Both the position numbers and the translations under genes were made by a program. The notes beneath the pieces were generated by a model. It saw nothing but the letters and a program-made list of their open reading frames with translations, did no database searches and was not told the DNA's origin. This document shows positions 1 to 5,580 of a DNA stretch of 8,222 bases, in pieces; positions within the stretch are counted from its first letter, which is position 1, and every line of letters begins with the position of its first letter. Source of the stretch: CBDBZL01 sp031399025 (GTDB lineage: Bacteria > Pseudomonadota > Alphaproteobacteria > Sphingomonadales > Sphingomonadaceae); assembly GCA_031399025.1 (NCBI GenBank), contig JANNOJ010000097.1, positions 1 through 8,222 of the forward strand. The letters run 5' to 3'.

Positions 1-208
1 CCAAACTGTAATAGAATTGTTCAAAATTACCACTGATGGTTGAATTAATGATGGAATATGAAAATTCTTTGGCTTAGGAACAAGATTAAAAAATCAACAC
101 GATGCATAGCACGATACATAATAACATGAATACAACTATAATTGAAACTGCAGTGTCTAAAATACAATAAAAATTAATTTAAATTCTTTACTGCAACTAA
201 AAACTACC
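1..208. other. AT-rich foreign-looking segment with no gene
   Basis: This stretch is about 27% GC by hand count (57 G/C in 208), against clearly GC-rich DNA everywhere else in the window. It has frequent stops and many short A/T runs. I see no coding region, tRNA, terminal inverted repeat or insertion-sequence end in it. It stops where recognisable ClpA coding sequence begins near 206-209. In the ClpA frame the nearest upstream stop is TAA at 158-160, and no ATG, GTG or TTG lies between that stop and 209. The segment therefore does not replace the missing part of clpA. It could be an assembly chimera, flanking host (eukaryotic) DNA, or an integrated low-GC element seen only at its edge. Confidence 0.8.
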
Positions 209-607
209 TTCGCCTATCTTGGTCGCGAGACAGTCGGCCGGGTGGTCGACAAGTTCATCTTACAGCTTGAGCTCCAGCTTGCCGAGCAGTCGGTCGATAT
301 CCAGTTCGATAAGGATTCGCGCGCCTGGCTGGGCGACAAGGGCTACGACAAGCTGTACGGTGCCCGCCCGATGGCGCGGCTGATCCAGGAGAAGATCAAG
401 CAGCCGCTGGCCGAGGAGCTGCTGTTCGGCAAGCTGGCCGACGGCGGCGAGGTGCAAGTCACGATTCGCGACGACAAGCCTGTTTTCGAGCTGACCCCGG
501 CCCCGCCGCGGGCGAAACGGGCCGCGAAGAAGCCGGCGACCGAGAAATCGGCCAAGCATGCGAAACGTCCTGCCAAGGCGCAGGAAACGGGCGATGGCGA
601 GAGCTAA
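209..607 (+). CDS. clpA: ATP-dependent Clp protease ATP-binding subunit ClpA, C-terminal fragment
   Basis: ClpA is the AAA+ hexameric unfoldase that feeds substrates, including ClpS-delivered N-degron proteins, to ClpP in the cytoplasm. Only the last ~132 residues are present, whereas the family is roughly 750-800 residues. The fragment covers the end of the second AAA+ module and its small domain. Numbering from the valine codon at 242, it contains VVDKF, KGYDKLYGARPM with the sensor-2 arginine near residue 42, and LIQEKIKQPLAEELLFGKL (about 47-65). In-frame similarity extends back to FAYLGRETVGR at 209 and then ends at the AT-rich junction. GTG 242 is internal and is not a real start. From about residue 86 a Pro/Ala/Lys-rich tail of ~36 residues follows, probably disordered. 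TAA at 605-607 is followed by an intrinsic terminator. The fragment cannot be functional as assembled. Confidence 0.93.
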   Translation, partial: FAYLGRETVGRVVDKFILQLELQLAEQSVDIQFDKDSRAWLGDKGYDKLYGARPMARLIQEKIKQPLAEELLFGKLADGGEVQVTIRDDKPVFELTPAPPRAKRAAKKPATEKSAKHAKRPAKAQETGDGES

Positions 608-676
608 ACCCGGCAGTTGGTCGATTACCTGCACGCCGTGCACGAGCGCGATTTGATCTCAGGGGCCTGACCCGGT

Positions 677-710
677 AACCCCCGCACCCACATGGGTCGC
701 GGGGGTTTTT
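677..710 (+). terminator. Rho-independent terminator after clpA
   Basis: A perfect 9-bp outer stem pairs 677-685 (AACCCCCGC) with 699-707 (GCGGGGGTT). An inner ACCC/GGGT stem pairs 686-689 with 694-697 around a 4-nt loop, leaving one unpaired C at 698. The 3' arm runs into a T-run at 706-710. This is a textbook intrinsic terminator for clpA. Its T-run ends 1 bp before the ATG of the ABC ATPase gene, so any transcript initiated upstream of the hairpin must read through it. Confidence 0.9.
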
Positions 711-711
711 C

Positions 712-1641
712 ATGAGTGTGCTAAAGGTCGGCGGGCTGACCAAGCGGTTTGGCGATGTGCTGGCGGTCGACGATCTCAGCTTTGCCGTAGGGCAAGGTGA
801 GATTTACGGCTTCCTCGGCGGCAATGGCGCGGGCAAGACCACCACGCTGCGCATGGTGCTCGACATCATCCGGCCGACCTCGGGCAGCATCGAGGTGCTG
901 GGTAGCGCACCCGACCGGCGCAACACCGGGGCGATCGGCTTTCTGCCCGAAGAGCGCGGGCTCTACAGCAATATGAGCGCGCTCGAGGTCATCACCTATT
1001 TCGGCCAGCTGAAGCAGATGCGCGCCACCGAGGCGCGGGCGCATGGGATGGAGCTGCTGGCACGCTTCGACCTCGCGGACCGCGCCAAGGCCAAGGTGTC
1101 CGAGCTGTCCAAGGGCATGGCCCAGAAGGTTCAGCTCGCCACCGCGCTCGTCAACCGGCCGCGCCTGCTGATCCTCGACGAGCCGTTTTCTGGCCTCGAC
1201 CCGGTCAACCAGGGGCTTCTCGAGGACGAAATCCTCCGCGCCTCGCGCGGCGGCGCCGCAGTGGTGTTCTCGACCCATGTGATGCAGCACGCCGAACGCT
1301 TGTGCCAGCGGCTGCTGCTGCTGCGCCGCGGGCGCAAGCGGTTCGAAGGCACGACCGACGAAGCGCGGGCGCAGCTTCCCGCGACCATCGACGCCGTGGC
1401 GCCCGAGCGAATCGTCCATGTTGCAGGCGTGGCCGAGGCCCACCGGCGACGCGACGGGGGGGACGGCTTCCACGAATGGACGCTCGACCTCGCGCCGGGC
1501 GTCACCGCAAGTGAAGTGCTCGAACGCTGCACCGCGCAAGCGCTGCCGCTGCGCCGCTTCGAGGAACGCCGTGCCACGCTGCACGATGTCTTCGTTCACC
1601 TCGTCGGGCCCGACGCAATTGCCACGGAGAAGGCGGCATGA
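712..1641 (+). CDS. NatA-like ABC transporter ATP-binding protein
   Basis: This is the cytoplasmic ATPase of an ABC-2 type exporter, 309 residues. Walker A is GGNGAGKTT (about 36-44), the family-typical IGFLPEERGLY block is at 75-85 in the Q-loop region, the signature is LSKGMAQK (132-139), Walker B is LLILDEPFSGLDP (152-164), and the switch histidine is in FSTHVMQHAE (H189). A C-terminal domain of about 100 residues follows, ending RRFEERRATLHDVFVHLVG, as in NatA-type ATPases (COG4152-like, DUF4162-type tail). ATG 712 is the furthest upstream start possible, because the only in-frame codons before it back to TAA at 676-678 are non-start codons. G-rich bases at 701-705 could serve as a Shine-Dalgarno but sit in the clpA terminator stem. 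The gene overlaps its permease by 4 bp. The substrate cannot be told from sequence; NatA homologues export sodium, and others are uncharacterised. Confidence 0.93.
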   Translation: MSVLKVGGLTKRFGDVLAVDDLSFAVGQGEIYGFLGGNGAGKTTTLRMVLDIIRPTSGSIEVLGSAPDRRNTGAIGFLPEERGLYSNMSALEVITYFGQLKQMRATEARAHGMELLARFDLADRAKAKVSELSKGMAQKVQLATALVNRPRLLILDEPFSGLDPVNQGLLEDEILRASRGGAAVVFSTHVMQHAERLCQRLLLLRRGRKRFEGTTDEARAQLPATIDAVAPERIVHVAGVAEAHRRRDGGDGFHEWTLDLAPGVTASEVLERCTAQALPLRRFEERRATLHDVFVHLVGPDAIATEKAA

Positions 1642-3143
1642 GCCTGCACAATATCCTCCTCGTCGCGCGCCGCGAATTCGCGCAGGTCGTCGCGCTCAAG
1701 AGCTTCTGGCTGACGCTGCTGCTGATCCCGATCGCGCTCGCCATCGGGCCGGTGCTGAGTGATCGGCTCGAGGACGACGAGCCCGAGCGTGTGGTGGTGA
1801 TCGATCGCGCTGGTGGGTCGGCCGCCGCCGCGCTGGAGGCGCGCTTCGCCTTTGAGGAAGACCGCCGCACGCTCGAAGCGCTGTCGCGCTACGTCCGGCG
1901 TCATAGACTGGAGCGCGCCGATCCCGCCGCGCCCTGGGCTGAGCATGACCGCTGGTACACGCCCGCCGATGTGGTCGCGTTTCGCCAAGCTGGCGGCCTC
2001 GATACGGCGCTGGACCGGCTCGCGAAGGTAAGTCCTGACGGCGTTCCCAAATTCGACGCTCCGGACGCCTATTATGACTTTGCGGCGCCGTCCACCGCGC
2101 TGGCGGCGGCGCGCGGCGCGGCGCTCGACACCCAAGCCAACCGGCTGGTCCAGGCGAGCAAGGACGCGCCCGCCGCCAGCCGCGCCGACGTCGTGGTGCT
2201 GATCGGTGAGGGCTATCCCGGCGATCCCACGATCCGGCTGTGGTCGAATGAGCAGCCCCGCCCGGCCTTCGTCGCCAGCCTTCAGGAAGTGCTGACCACC
2301 GATCTGCGCCAGCGGATGCTGACCGGCAGCGGGCTCTCGCCGCAGCAGGCCGCGGCGGTGCAGAGCGCCGCGCCCGCCATCGCCGTCACCACGCCCCCGC
2401 CCGGCGGCGGTGCACGCGAGGCGCTGTTCGTCCGCTCGATCGTCCCGCTGGCGCTGGCCTATATCCTGATGATGGGGCTGATGCTGTCGGGGAGCTGGAT
2501 GTTGCAGGGCGCAATCGAGGAACGCTCCAAGAAGCTGCTCGAGTCGGTGCTGGCCTGCATCACGCCCGAGGAGCTGATGTATGGCAAGCTGCTGGGCGCG
2601 CTGGGCATCGGGCTGTCTATGCTGACCGCATGGCTGGGCGCGGCGGCCATCGTCGCCTTCGCCACGCAAGGAGCCATCGCCGACATGATCCGGCCTGCGC
2701 TCGCCCCCGTCACCTCACCCGGCGCTATCGTCACTCTGATCTATTTCTTCGTCATGGGCTATATCGCGATCTCGATCCTGTTCGTGGCGATTGGCGCTCT
2801 TGCCGATAGCATGAGCGAAGCGCAGGGATATTTCATGCCCGTACTCATGGGGATCCTGCTCCCGGTCACATTTCTCCTTCAAGCGATTTTGGCGGGGAAT
2901 ACCGGGGCCCTGGTTCGAGTGCTCACCTGGGTGCCTCTGTGGACACCCTTCACCGTGCTGGCGCGCCTTGGCTCTGGTATTCAGCCGATCGAAGTGGTGG
3001 GGGCTGCAATGGTGCTAGCGGCGTTCGTGGTGCTGGAGATAATCCTGCTCGCCCGCCTGTTCCGCGCCAGCCTGCTGGCGCAGGGCCAGAAGCCGGGGCT
3101 CAGACTGCTGATGCAGCGGCTGCGCCCGGTGCGCGAGGGCTAG
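1638..3143 (+). CDS. NatB-like ABC-2 type exporter permease
   Basis: This is the inner-membrane permease partner of the upstream ATPase, 501 residues. A first membrane segment lies at about 22-40 (SFWLTLLLIPIALAIGPVL), followed by a large soluble domain (about 42-262) expected on the outer face. A cluster of membrane segments then falls near 267-287, 316-342, 362-388, 398-418, 430-446 and 452-475, and the tail is basic. The cytoplasmic loop EERSKKLLESVLACITPEELMYGKLLG (293-319) matches the ABC-2/NatB signature in which EE.S.K..E.LL..... PE.LM.GK.LG contacts the ATPase. ATG 1638 overlaps the ATPase TGA (ATGA) and has GGAGAAGG at 1626-1633 as a ribosome binding site, so the pair is translationally coupled. 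The length is larger than classical NatB because of the big extracytoplasmic domain, which is usual in proteobacterial relatives. The substrate is unknown. Confidence 0.9.
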   Translation: MSLHNILLVARREFAQVVALKSFWLTLLLIPIALAIGPVLSDRLEDDEPERVVVIDRAGGSAAAALEARFAFEEDRRTLEALSRYVRRHRLERADPAAPWAEHDRWYTPADVVAFRQAGGLDTALDRLAKVSPDGVPKFDAPDAYYDFAAPSTALAAARGAALDTQANRLVQASKDAPAASRADVVVLIGEGYPGDPTIRLWSNEQPRPAFVASLQEVLTTDLRQRMLTGSGLSPQQAAAVQSAAPAIAVTTPPPGGGAREALFVRSIVPLALAYILMMGLMLSGSWMLQGAIEERSKKLLESVLACITPEELMYGKLLGALGIGLSMLTAWLGAAAIVAFATQGAIADMIRPALAPVTSPGAIVTLIYFFVMGYIAISILFVAIGALADSMSEAQGYFMPVLMGILLPVTFLLQAILAGNTGALVRVLTWVPLWTPFTVLARLGSGIQPIEVVGAAMVLAAFVVLEIILLARLFRASLLAQGQKPGLRLLMQRLRPVREG

Positions 3144-3158
3144 CGCGGGAACGCCAGG

Positions 3159-3196
3159 GCGCGCACAGGCTTGAACGGCTGTGCGCGCACCCTTTT
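3159..3196 (+). terminator. Hairpin with T-run after the ABC operon, overlapping the exonuclease start
   Basis: A perfect 10-bp inverted repeat, GCGCGCACAG (3159-3168) and CTGTGCGCGC (3179-3188), encloses a 10-nt loop and is followed by ACCC and four Ts (3193-3196). The shape fits a moderately good intrinsic terminator for the ABC pair, although the T-run is short and offset by four bases. The 3' arm contains the GTG (3181-3183) used as the exonuclease start, paired to CAC at 3164-3166. The structure may therefore also hide that start codon in the mRNA. The inverted repeat itself is certain; its function is inferred. Confidence 0.6.
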
Positions 3197-4185
3197 CCTG
3201 GATAAGACCTGAGCCGTGGGGCATCCACGTCGTCCCCGCCGACTGCTGGATCGATCCGGCGCGCCCGGTCGATCGCGCGCTCGTCACGCATGGCCACGCC
3301 GATCATGCGCGCGGTGGGCACGGCCAGACAATCGCGACCCCCGAGACGCTGGCGATCATGAAGTTGCGCTACGCAACTAGCGATGGCGCCACGCCGGTCG
3401 CCTATGGCGAGAGTATTGCGTTGCCCGGCGGCGTGACGGCGACTTATTTACCGGCGGGCCACGTGCTGGGCAGCGCGCAGATCCTGCTGGAGCACGCGGG
3501 CGAGCGGGTGGTGGTGACGGGCGATTACAAGCGCCGCGCCGATCCGACCTGCCCGCCGTTCGAAGTGACGCCCTGCGACGTTTTCATCACCGAGGCGACC
3601 TTCGGCCTGCCGCTGTTCACGCATCCACCGATCGCCGAGGAGATGGCCAAACTCTTGGAGCGGCTGGCCGCGCATCCCGACCGCTGCGTGCTCGTCGGCG
3701 CCTATGCGCTGGGCAAGGCGCAGCGGGTGATCGCCGAGCTGCGCGCCGCCGGGCACCATGTGCCGATCTATCTCCACGGCGCGATGGAGCGCATGTGCCG
3801 ACTCTATGAGGAATTCGGCGTCGAGCTGGGCGAACTGCGGCTGGTCGCCGATGCTGCGAAAGACGACATCCGCGGGCATATCGTGATCTGCCCGCCCTCG
3901 GCGCTCAACGACCGCTGGAGCCGCCGCCTGCCTGACCCCATAACCGCGATGGCGAGCGGCTGGATGCGGGTGCGCCAGCGCGCCAGGCAGCGCAATGTCG
4001 AGCTGCCGCTGATCATCTCCGACCATGCCGACTGGGGCGAGTTGACCCGCACGATCGAGGAGGTGAACCCGGCCGAAACCTGGATTACGCACGGGCGCGA
4101 GGAAGCGCTCCTACGCTGGTGCCAGCTCCACCAGCGCCGCGCGCGGGCGCTGGCGCTGGTGGGCTATGAGGACGAGGATGACTGA
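3181..4185 (+). CDS. Ligase-associated DNA damage response exonuclease (MBL fold, SNM1/Pso2-like)
   Basis: This 334-residue metallo-beta-lactamase/beta-CASP-type nuclease belongs to the 'DNA ligase-associated exonuclease' family, thought to trim DNA ends in a bacterial damage response with an ATP-dependent ligase. The metal-binding set is complete: THGHADH (H37, H39, D41, H42), AGHVLGS (H94), TGDYK (D115), the TEATFG acidic motif (E138), ISDHADW (D281, H282) and WITHG (H304). The N-terminus SWIRPEPWGIHVVPADCWIDP is family-typical, so the start must precede W7. The only candidate between the in-frame TGA at 3172-3174 and W7 is GTG 3181. No good ribosome binding site precedes it, and it lies within a strong hairpin. 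Usual neighbours are an ATP-dependent ligase, an Lhr-like helicase and the phosphoesterase PdeM. Here the ligase is 1.4 kb downstream and the other two are not in the window. The gene ends 1 bp from a convergent gene. Confidence 0.93.
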   Translation: MRAPFSWIRPEPWGIHVVPADCWIDPARPVDRALVTHGHADHARGGHGQTIATPETLAIMKLRYATSDGATPVAYGESIALPGGVTATYLPAGHVLGSAQILLEHAGERVVVTGDYKRRADPTCPPFEVTPCDVFITEATFGLPLFTHPPIAEEMAKLLERLAAHPDRCVLVGAYALGKAQRVIAELRAAGHHVPIYLHGAMERMCRLYEEFGVELGELRLVADAAKDDIRGHIVICPPSALNDRWSRRLPDPITAMASGWMRVRQRARQRNVELPLIISDHADWGELTRTIEEVNPAETWITHGREEALLRWCQLHQRRARALALVGYEDEDD

Positions 4186-4186
4186 G

Positions 4187-4519
4187 TTATTTGAGCGCGG
4201 CGAGCCCGGCCTCGACTTTGGCGAGCGTCTCCGGCGTCACGCGATCGGGGGCCATTCCCGCCATTTGTTTGAGGCTCATCGTCTTGAACATCTCGTAATG
4301 TTCATGCGTGGTGATGCCGGGCAGATTGGCCTCAAGCACGGCCTTGCCCTCGGGCTTGGCAACGATCGCCTCCACAGGGGTGTCGAGCGTCAGCTTGCTG
4401 TCCGCTTTCGCGTGGGCGGCGTGGTCCGCATGACCGGCATGACCTACGGTCGCGTCCTGCGCACCGGCGGGAGCGGCGGCTACCAAGGCGGCGCAGAGTG
4501 TGGAAATAAGTCTCATCAT
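4187..4519 (-). CDS. Small secreted His-rich hypothetical protein
   Basis: This 110-residue product has a clear signal peptide: MMR, a hydrophobic core LISTLCAALVAAAPAGA, and likely cleavage after A20 (AGA|QD), giving a ~90-residue periplasmic or exported protein. A short His-rich stretch (about 27-37, GHAGHADHAAH) might bind metal. The rest (about 43-110) is a helical segment beginning LTLDTPVEAIV and including LPGITTHEHYEMFKTMSLKQM and a terminal EAGLAAL. It resembles a small C-terminal domain I associate with exported alphaproteobacterial enzymes, but I cannot name it. Two adjacent ATGs are possible (4519 or 4516), and AAGGGA lies about 9 nt upstream. The gene is divergent from the VOC gene and convergent with the exonuclease at a 1-bp gap, so the mRNA 3' ends probably overlap. 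Function unknown. Confidence 0.8.
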   Translation of the reverse strand: MMRLISTLCAALVAAAPAGAQDATVGHAGHADHAAHAKADSKLTLDTPVEAIVAKPEGKAVLEANLPGITTHEHYEMFKTMSLKQMAGMAPDRVTPETLAKVEAGLAALK

Positions 4520-4603
4520 GAAGTCGGATCCCTTACCAGCCAAGCGGCGTAGATGTGCCGAATGCACCCGCCCTCCATACCTTAGCGTCGGAAGGATGCC
4601 CAG
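4520..4603. promoter_or_regulatory. Divergent intergenic region, presumed promoters
   Basis: These 84 bp separate the start of the minus-strand secreted protein from the start of the plus-strand VOC gene, so by position they should hold promoters for both. I see the two ribosome binding sites (minus-strand AAGGGA; plus-strand GGAAGGA at 4590-4596) but no convincing -35/-10 boxes or operator repeats. Confidence 0.35.
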
Positions 4604-5002
4604 ATGACTCAGACCTTCGTTCCGTATTTCGCGTATCAGGACGCAGCGGAGGCGATCGCTTACCTCGAGCGCTGTTTCGGCTTCACCTGTTCGGCCCGTT
4701 ATCCGGATGACCGCGCCACGATCCAGCACGCCGAGATGCAATACGGCAGCGGCGCGATCATGCTGGGCACCGGAGCGGACCAACAGCGCGATCCGGCCCG
4801 GCTCGCCACGCCGCCGGGCCGCGGCATCTACCTGGTGGTCGATGATCTCGACGGACATTTCGCACACGCCGAGGCGGCCGGCGCGACCATCGTCTATCCA
4901 CCCGAAGATACCGAGTTCGGCACGCGCCGTTACCGTGCGCTCGATTCGGAGGGCTTCGAATGGAGCTTCGGCACCTACGCACCAAAGACCGCGAAGGAAT
5001 GA
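4604..5002 (+). CDS. VOC family protein (glyoxalase/bleomycin resistance-like)
   Basis: This 132-residue, single-domain vicinal-oxygen-chelate protein has an N-terminal half TFVPYFAYQDAAEAIAYLERCFGF, typical of PhnB/YybH-like 'glyoxalase' entries. It continues with IQHAEMQYGSGAIMLG (H42 as a possible metal or substrate ligand), the second beta-alpha-beta unit GIYLVVDDLDGHFAHAEAAGA (74-94), and the closing DTEFGTRRYRALDSEGFEWSFGTY, where E119 is the usual last ligand position. The enzymes of this superfamily are too diverse to give a substrate. GGAAGGA at 4590-4596 lies about 7 nt before the ATG. The stop overlaps the next gene's ATG (ATGA, 4999-5002). It is probably the first gene of the run that includes the DNA ligase. 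Confidence 0.88.
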   Translation: MTQTFVPYFAYQDAAEAIAYLERCFGFTCSARYPDDRATIQHAEMQYGSGAIMLGTGADQQRDPARLATPPGRGIYLVVDDLDGHFAHAEAAGATIVYPPEDTEFGTRRYRALDSEGFEWSFGTYAPKTAKE

Positions 5003-5580
5003 GCGAGCGGCCCCACGTGGAGGCCGAAACGGTCGGGCAGCTCGAGGATTGGCTGAGAAAGCACCATACCCGGCGCGACGCAGTATGGCTGGTGACGTTC
5101 AAGAAGTCCGCCGGCGCGCGCTATCTGCCCTACGAGCAGCTGGTCGAAGCATTGCTGGCGTGGGGTTGGATCGACAGCAAGCCGGGCACGGTCGACGATT
5201 TGCGGACGAAAGTGCTGATCGCGCCGCGCAAGCCTGCCAGTTCGTGGTCCCGAGCGAACCGGGCGCGGGTCGACAAGCTGACAGCCGAGGGACGGATGCA
5301 GGAGCCGGGGCTCATGGCGGTCGCCACGGCCAAAACGAGCGGTGCGTGGGGGCGGCTCAAGGCGGCCGAGAGCGGCCGCGCACCGCGCGACCTGTCGTCG
5401 GCCCTGGCGAAGCGGAGCGCGACAATGCAATGGCGCGCGCTGTCGCTCGCCACCCGAAAGCGCGCGCTCGAATGGCTCGGTGCCGCCAAGACCCCCGCAA
5501 CGCGCGCGAAGCGCATAGCGGCCATCGCGGCGGCGGCGGGGCAGGGTCTCGATCCGACCGCGTGGAAACCCAAGCGCTGA
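4999..5580 (+). CDS. YdeI/OmpD-associated family protein
   Basis: This 193-residue cytoplasmic protein is of the YdeI/OmpD-associated (OmdA) family. Family landmarks are AVWLVTFKKSAG (28-39), YLPYEQLVEALLAWGWIDSKPG (42-63), the basic APRKPASSWSRANRARVDKLTAEGRM block (75-100), and a C-terminal helical part with RKRALEWLGAAKTPATRAKRI (153-172), which is the PF13376-like segment. The biochemical role is not established; Salmonella/E. coli homologues were linked to stress and antimicrobial peptide phenotypes. I chose ATG 4999, which overlaps the VOC stop, because the product then starts as family members do. GAAGGA abuts that ATG, so reinitiation by coupled ribosomes is likely. An in-frame ATG at 4960 has a better spaced GGAGGG (4948-4953) and would add 13 residues. 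The stop overlaps the ligase ATG (TGATG). Confidence 0.85.
   Translation: MSERPHVEAETVGQLEDWLRKHHTRRDAVWLVTFKKSAGARYLPYEQLVEALLAWGWIDSKPGTVDDLRTKVLIAPRKPASSWSRANRARVDKLTAEGRMQEPGLMAVATAKTSGAWGRLKAAESGRAPRDLSSALAKRSATMQWRALSLATRKRALEWLGAAKTPATRAKRIAAIAAAAGQGLDPTAWKPKR

Noticed and set aside
1..208. Possible insertion sequence or phage edge
   Set aside because: No transposase or integrase fragment, terminal inverted repeat, target duplication or attachment-site pattern is visible. Only one side is present, so an element cannot be shown.
631..641. Small palindrome GCACG-C-CGTGC as an operator or second terminator
   Set aside because: Five base pairs with a 1-nt centre cannot form a hairpin loop and there is no T-run. 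As an operator it is too short to support.
1596..2669. Long minus-strand open frame opposite the ABC permease
   Set aside because: It is a Gln/His/Arg/Gly-rich shadow typical of high-GC coding DNA. The plus strand has an unambiguous ABC-2 permease with membrane segments.
3448..4092. Minus-strand open frame opposite the exonuclease
   Set aside because: It is the complement of a well supported MBL nuclease with all metal ligands, and the minus reading resembles no family.
4166..4552. Plus-strand open frame over the small secreted-protein gene
   Set aside because: It is the antisense shadow of the minus-strand gene, which has a convincing signal peptide and RBS. The plus reading has no recognisable features.
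4707..5579. Long open plus-strand frame upstream of the ligase ATG, which would make an 821-residue protein
   Set aside because: This part is Arg/Ser/Pro-rich with no family similarity and lies out of frame across the clear VOC and YdeI genes. The ligase family begins at ATG 5580.
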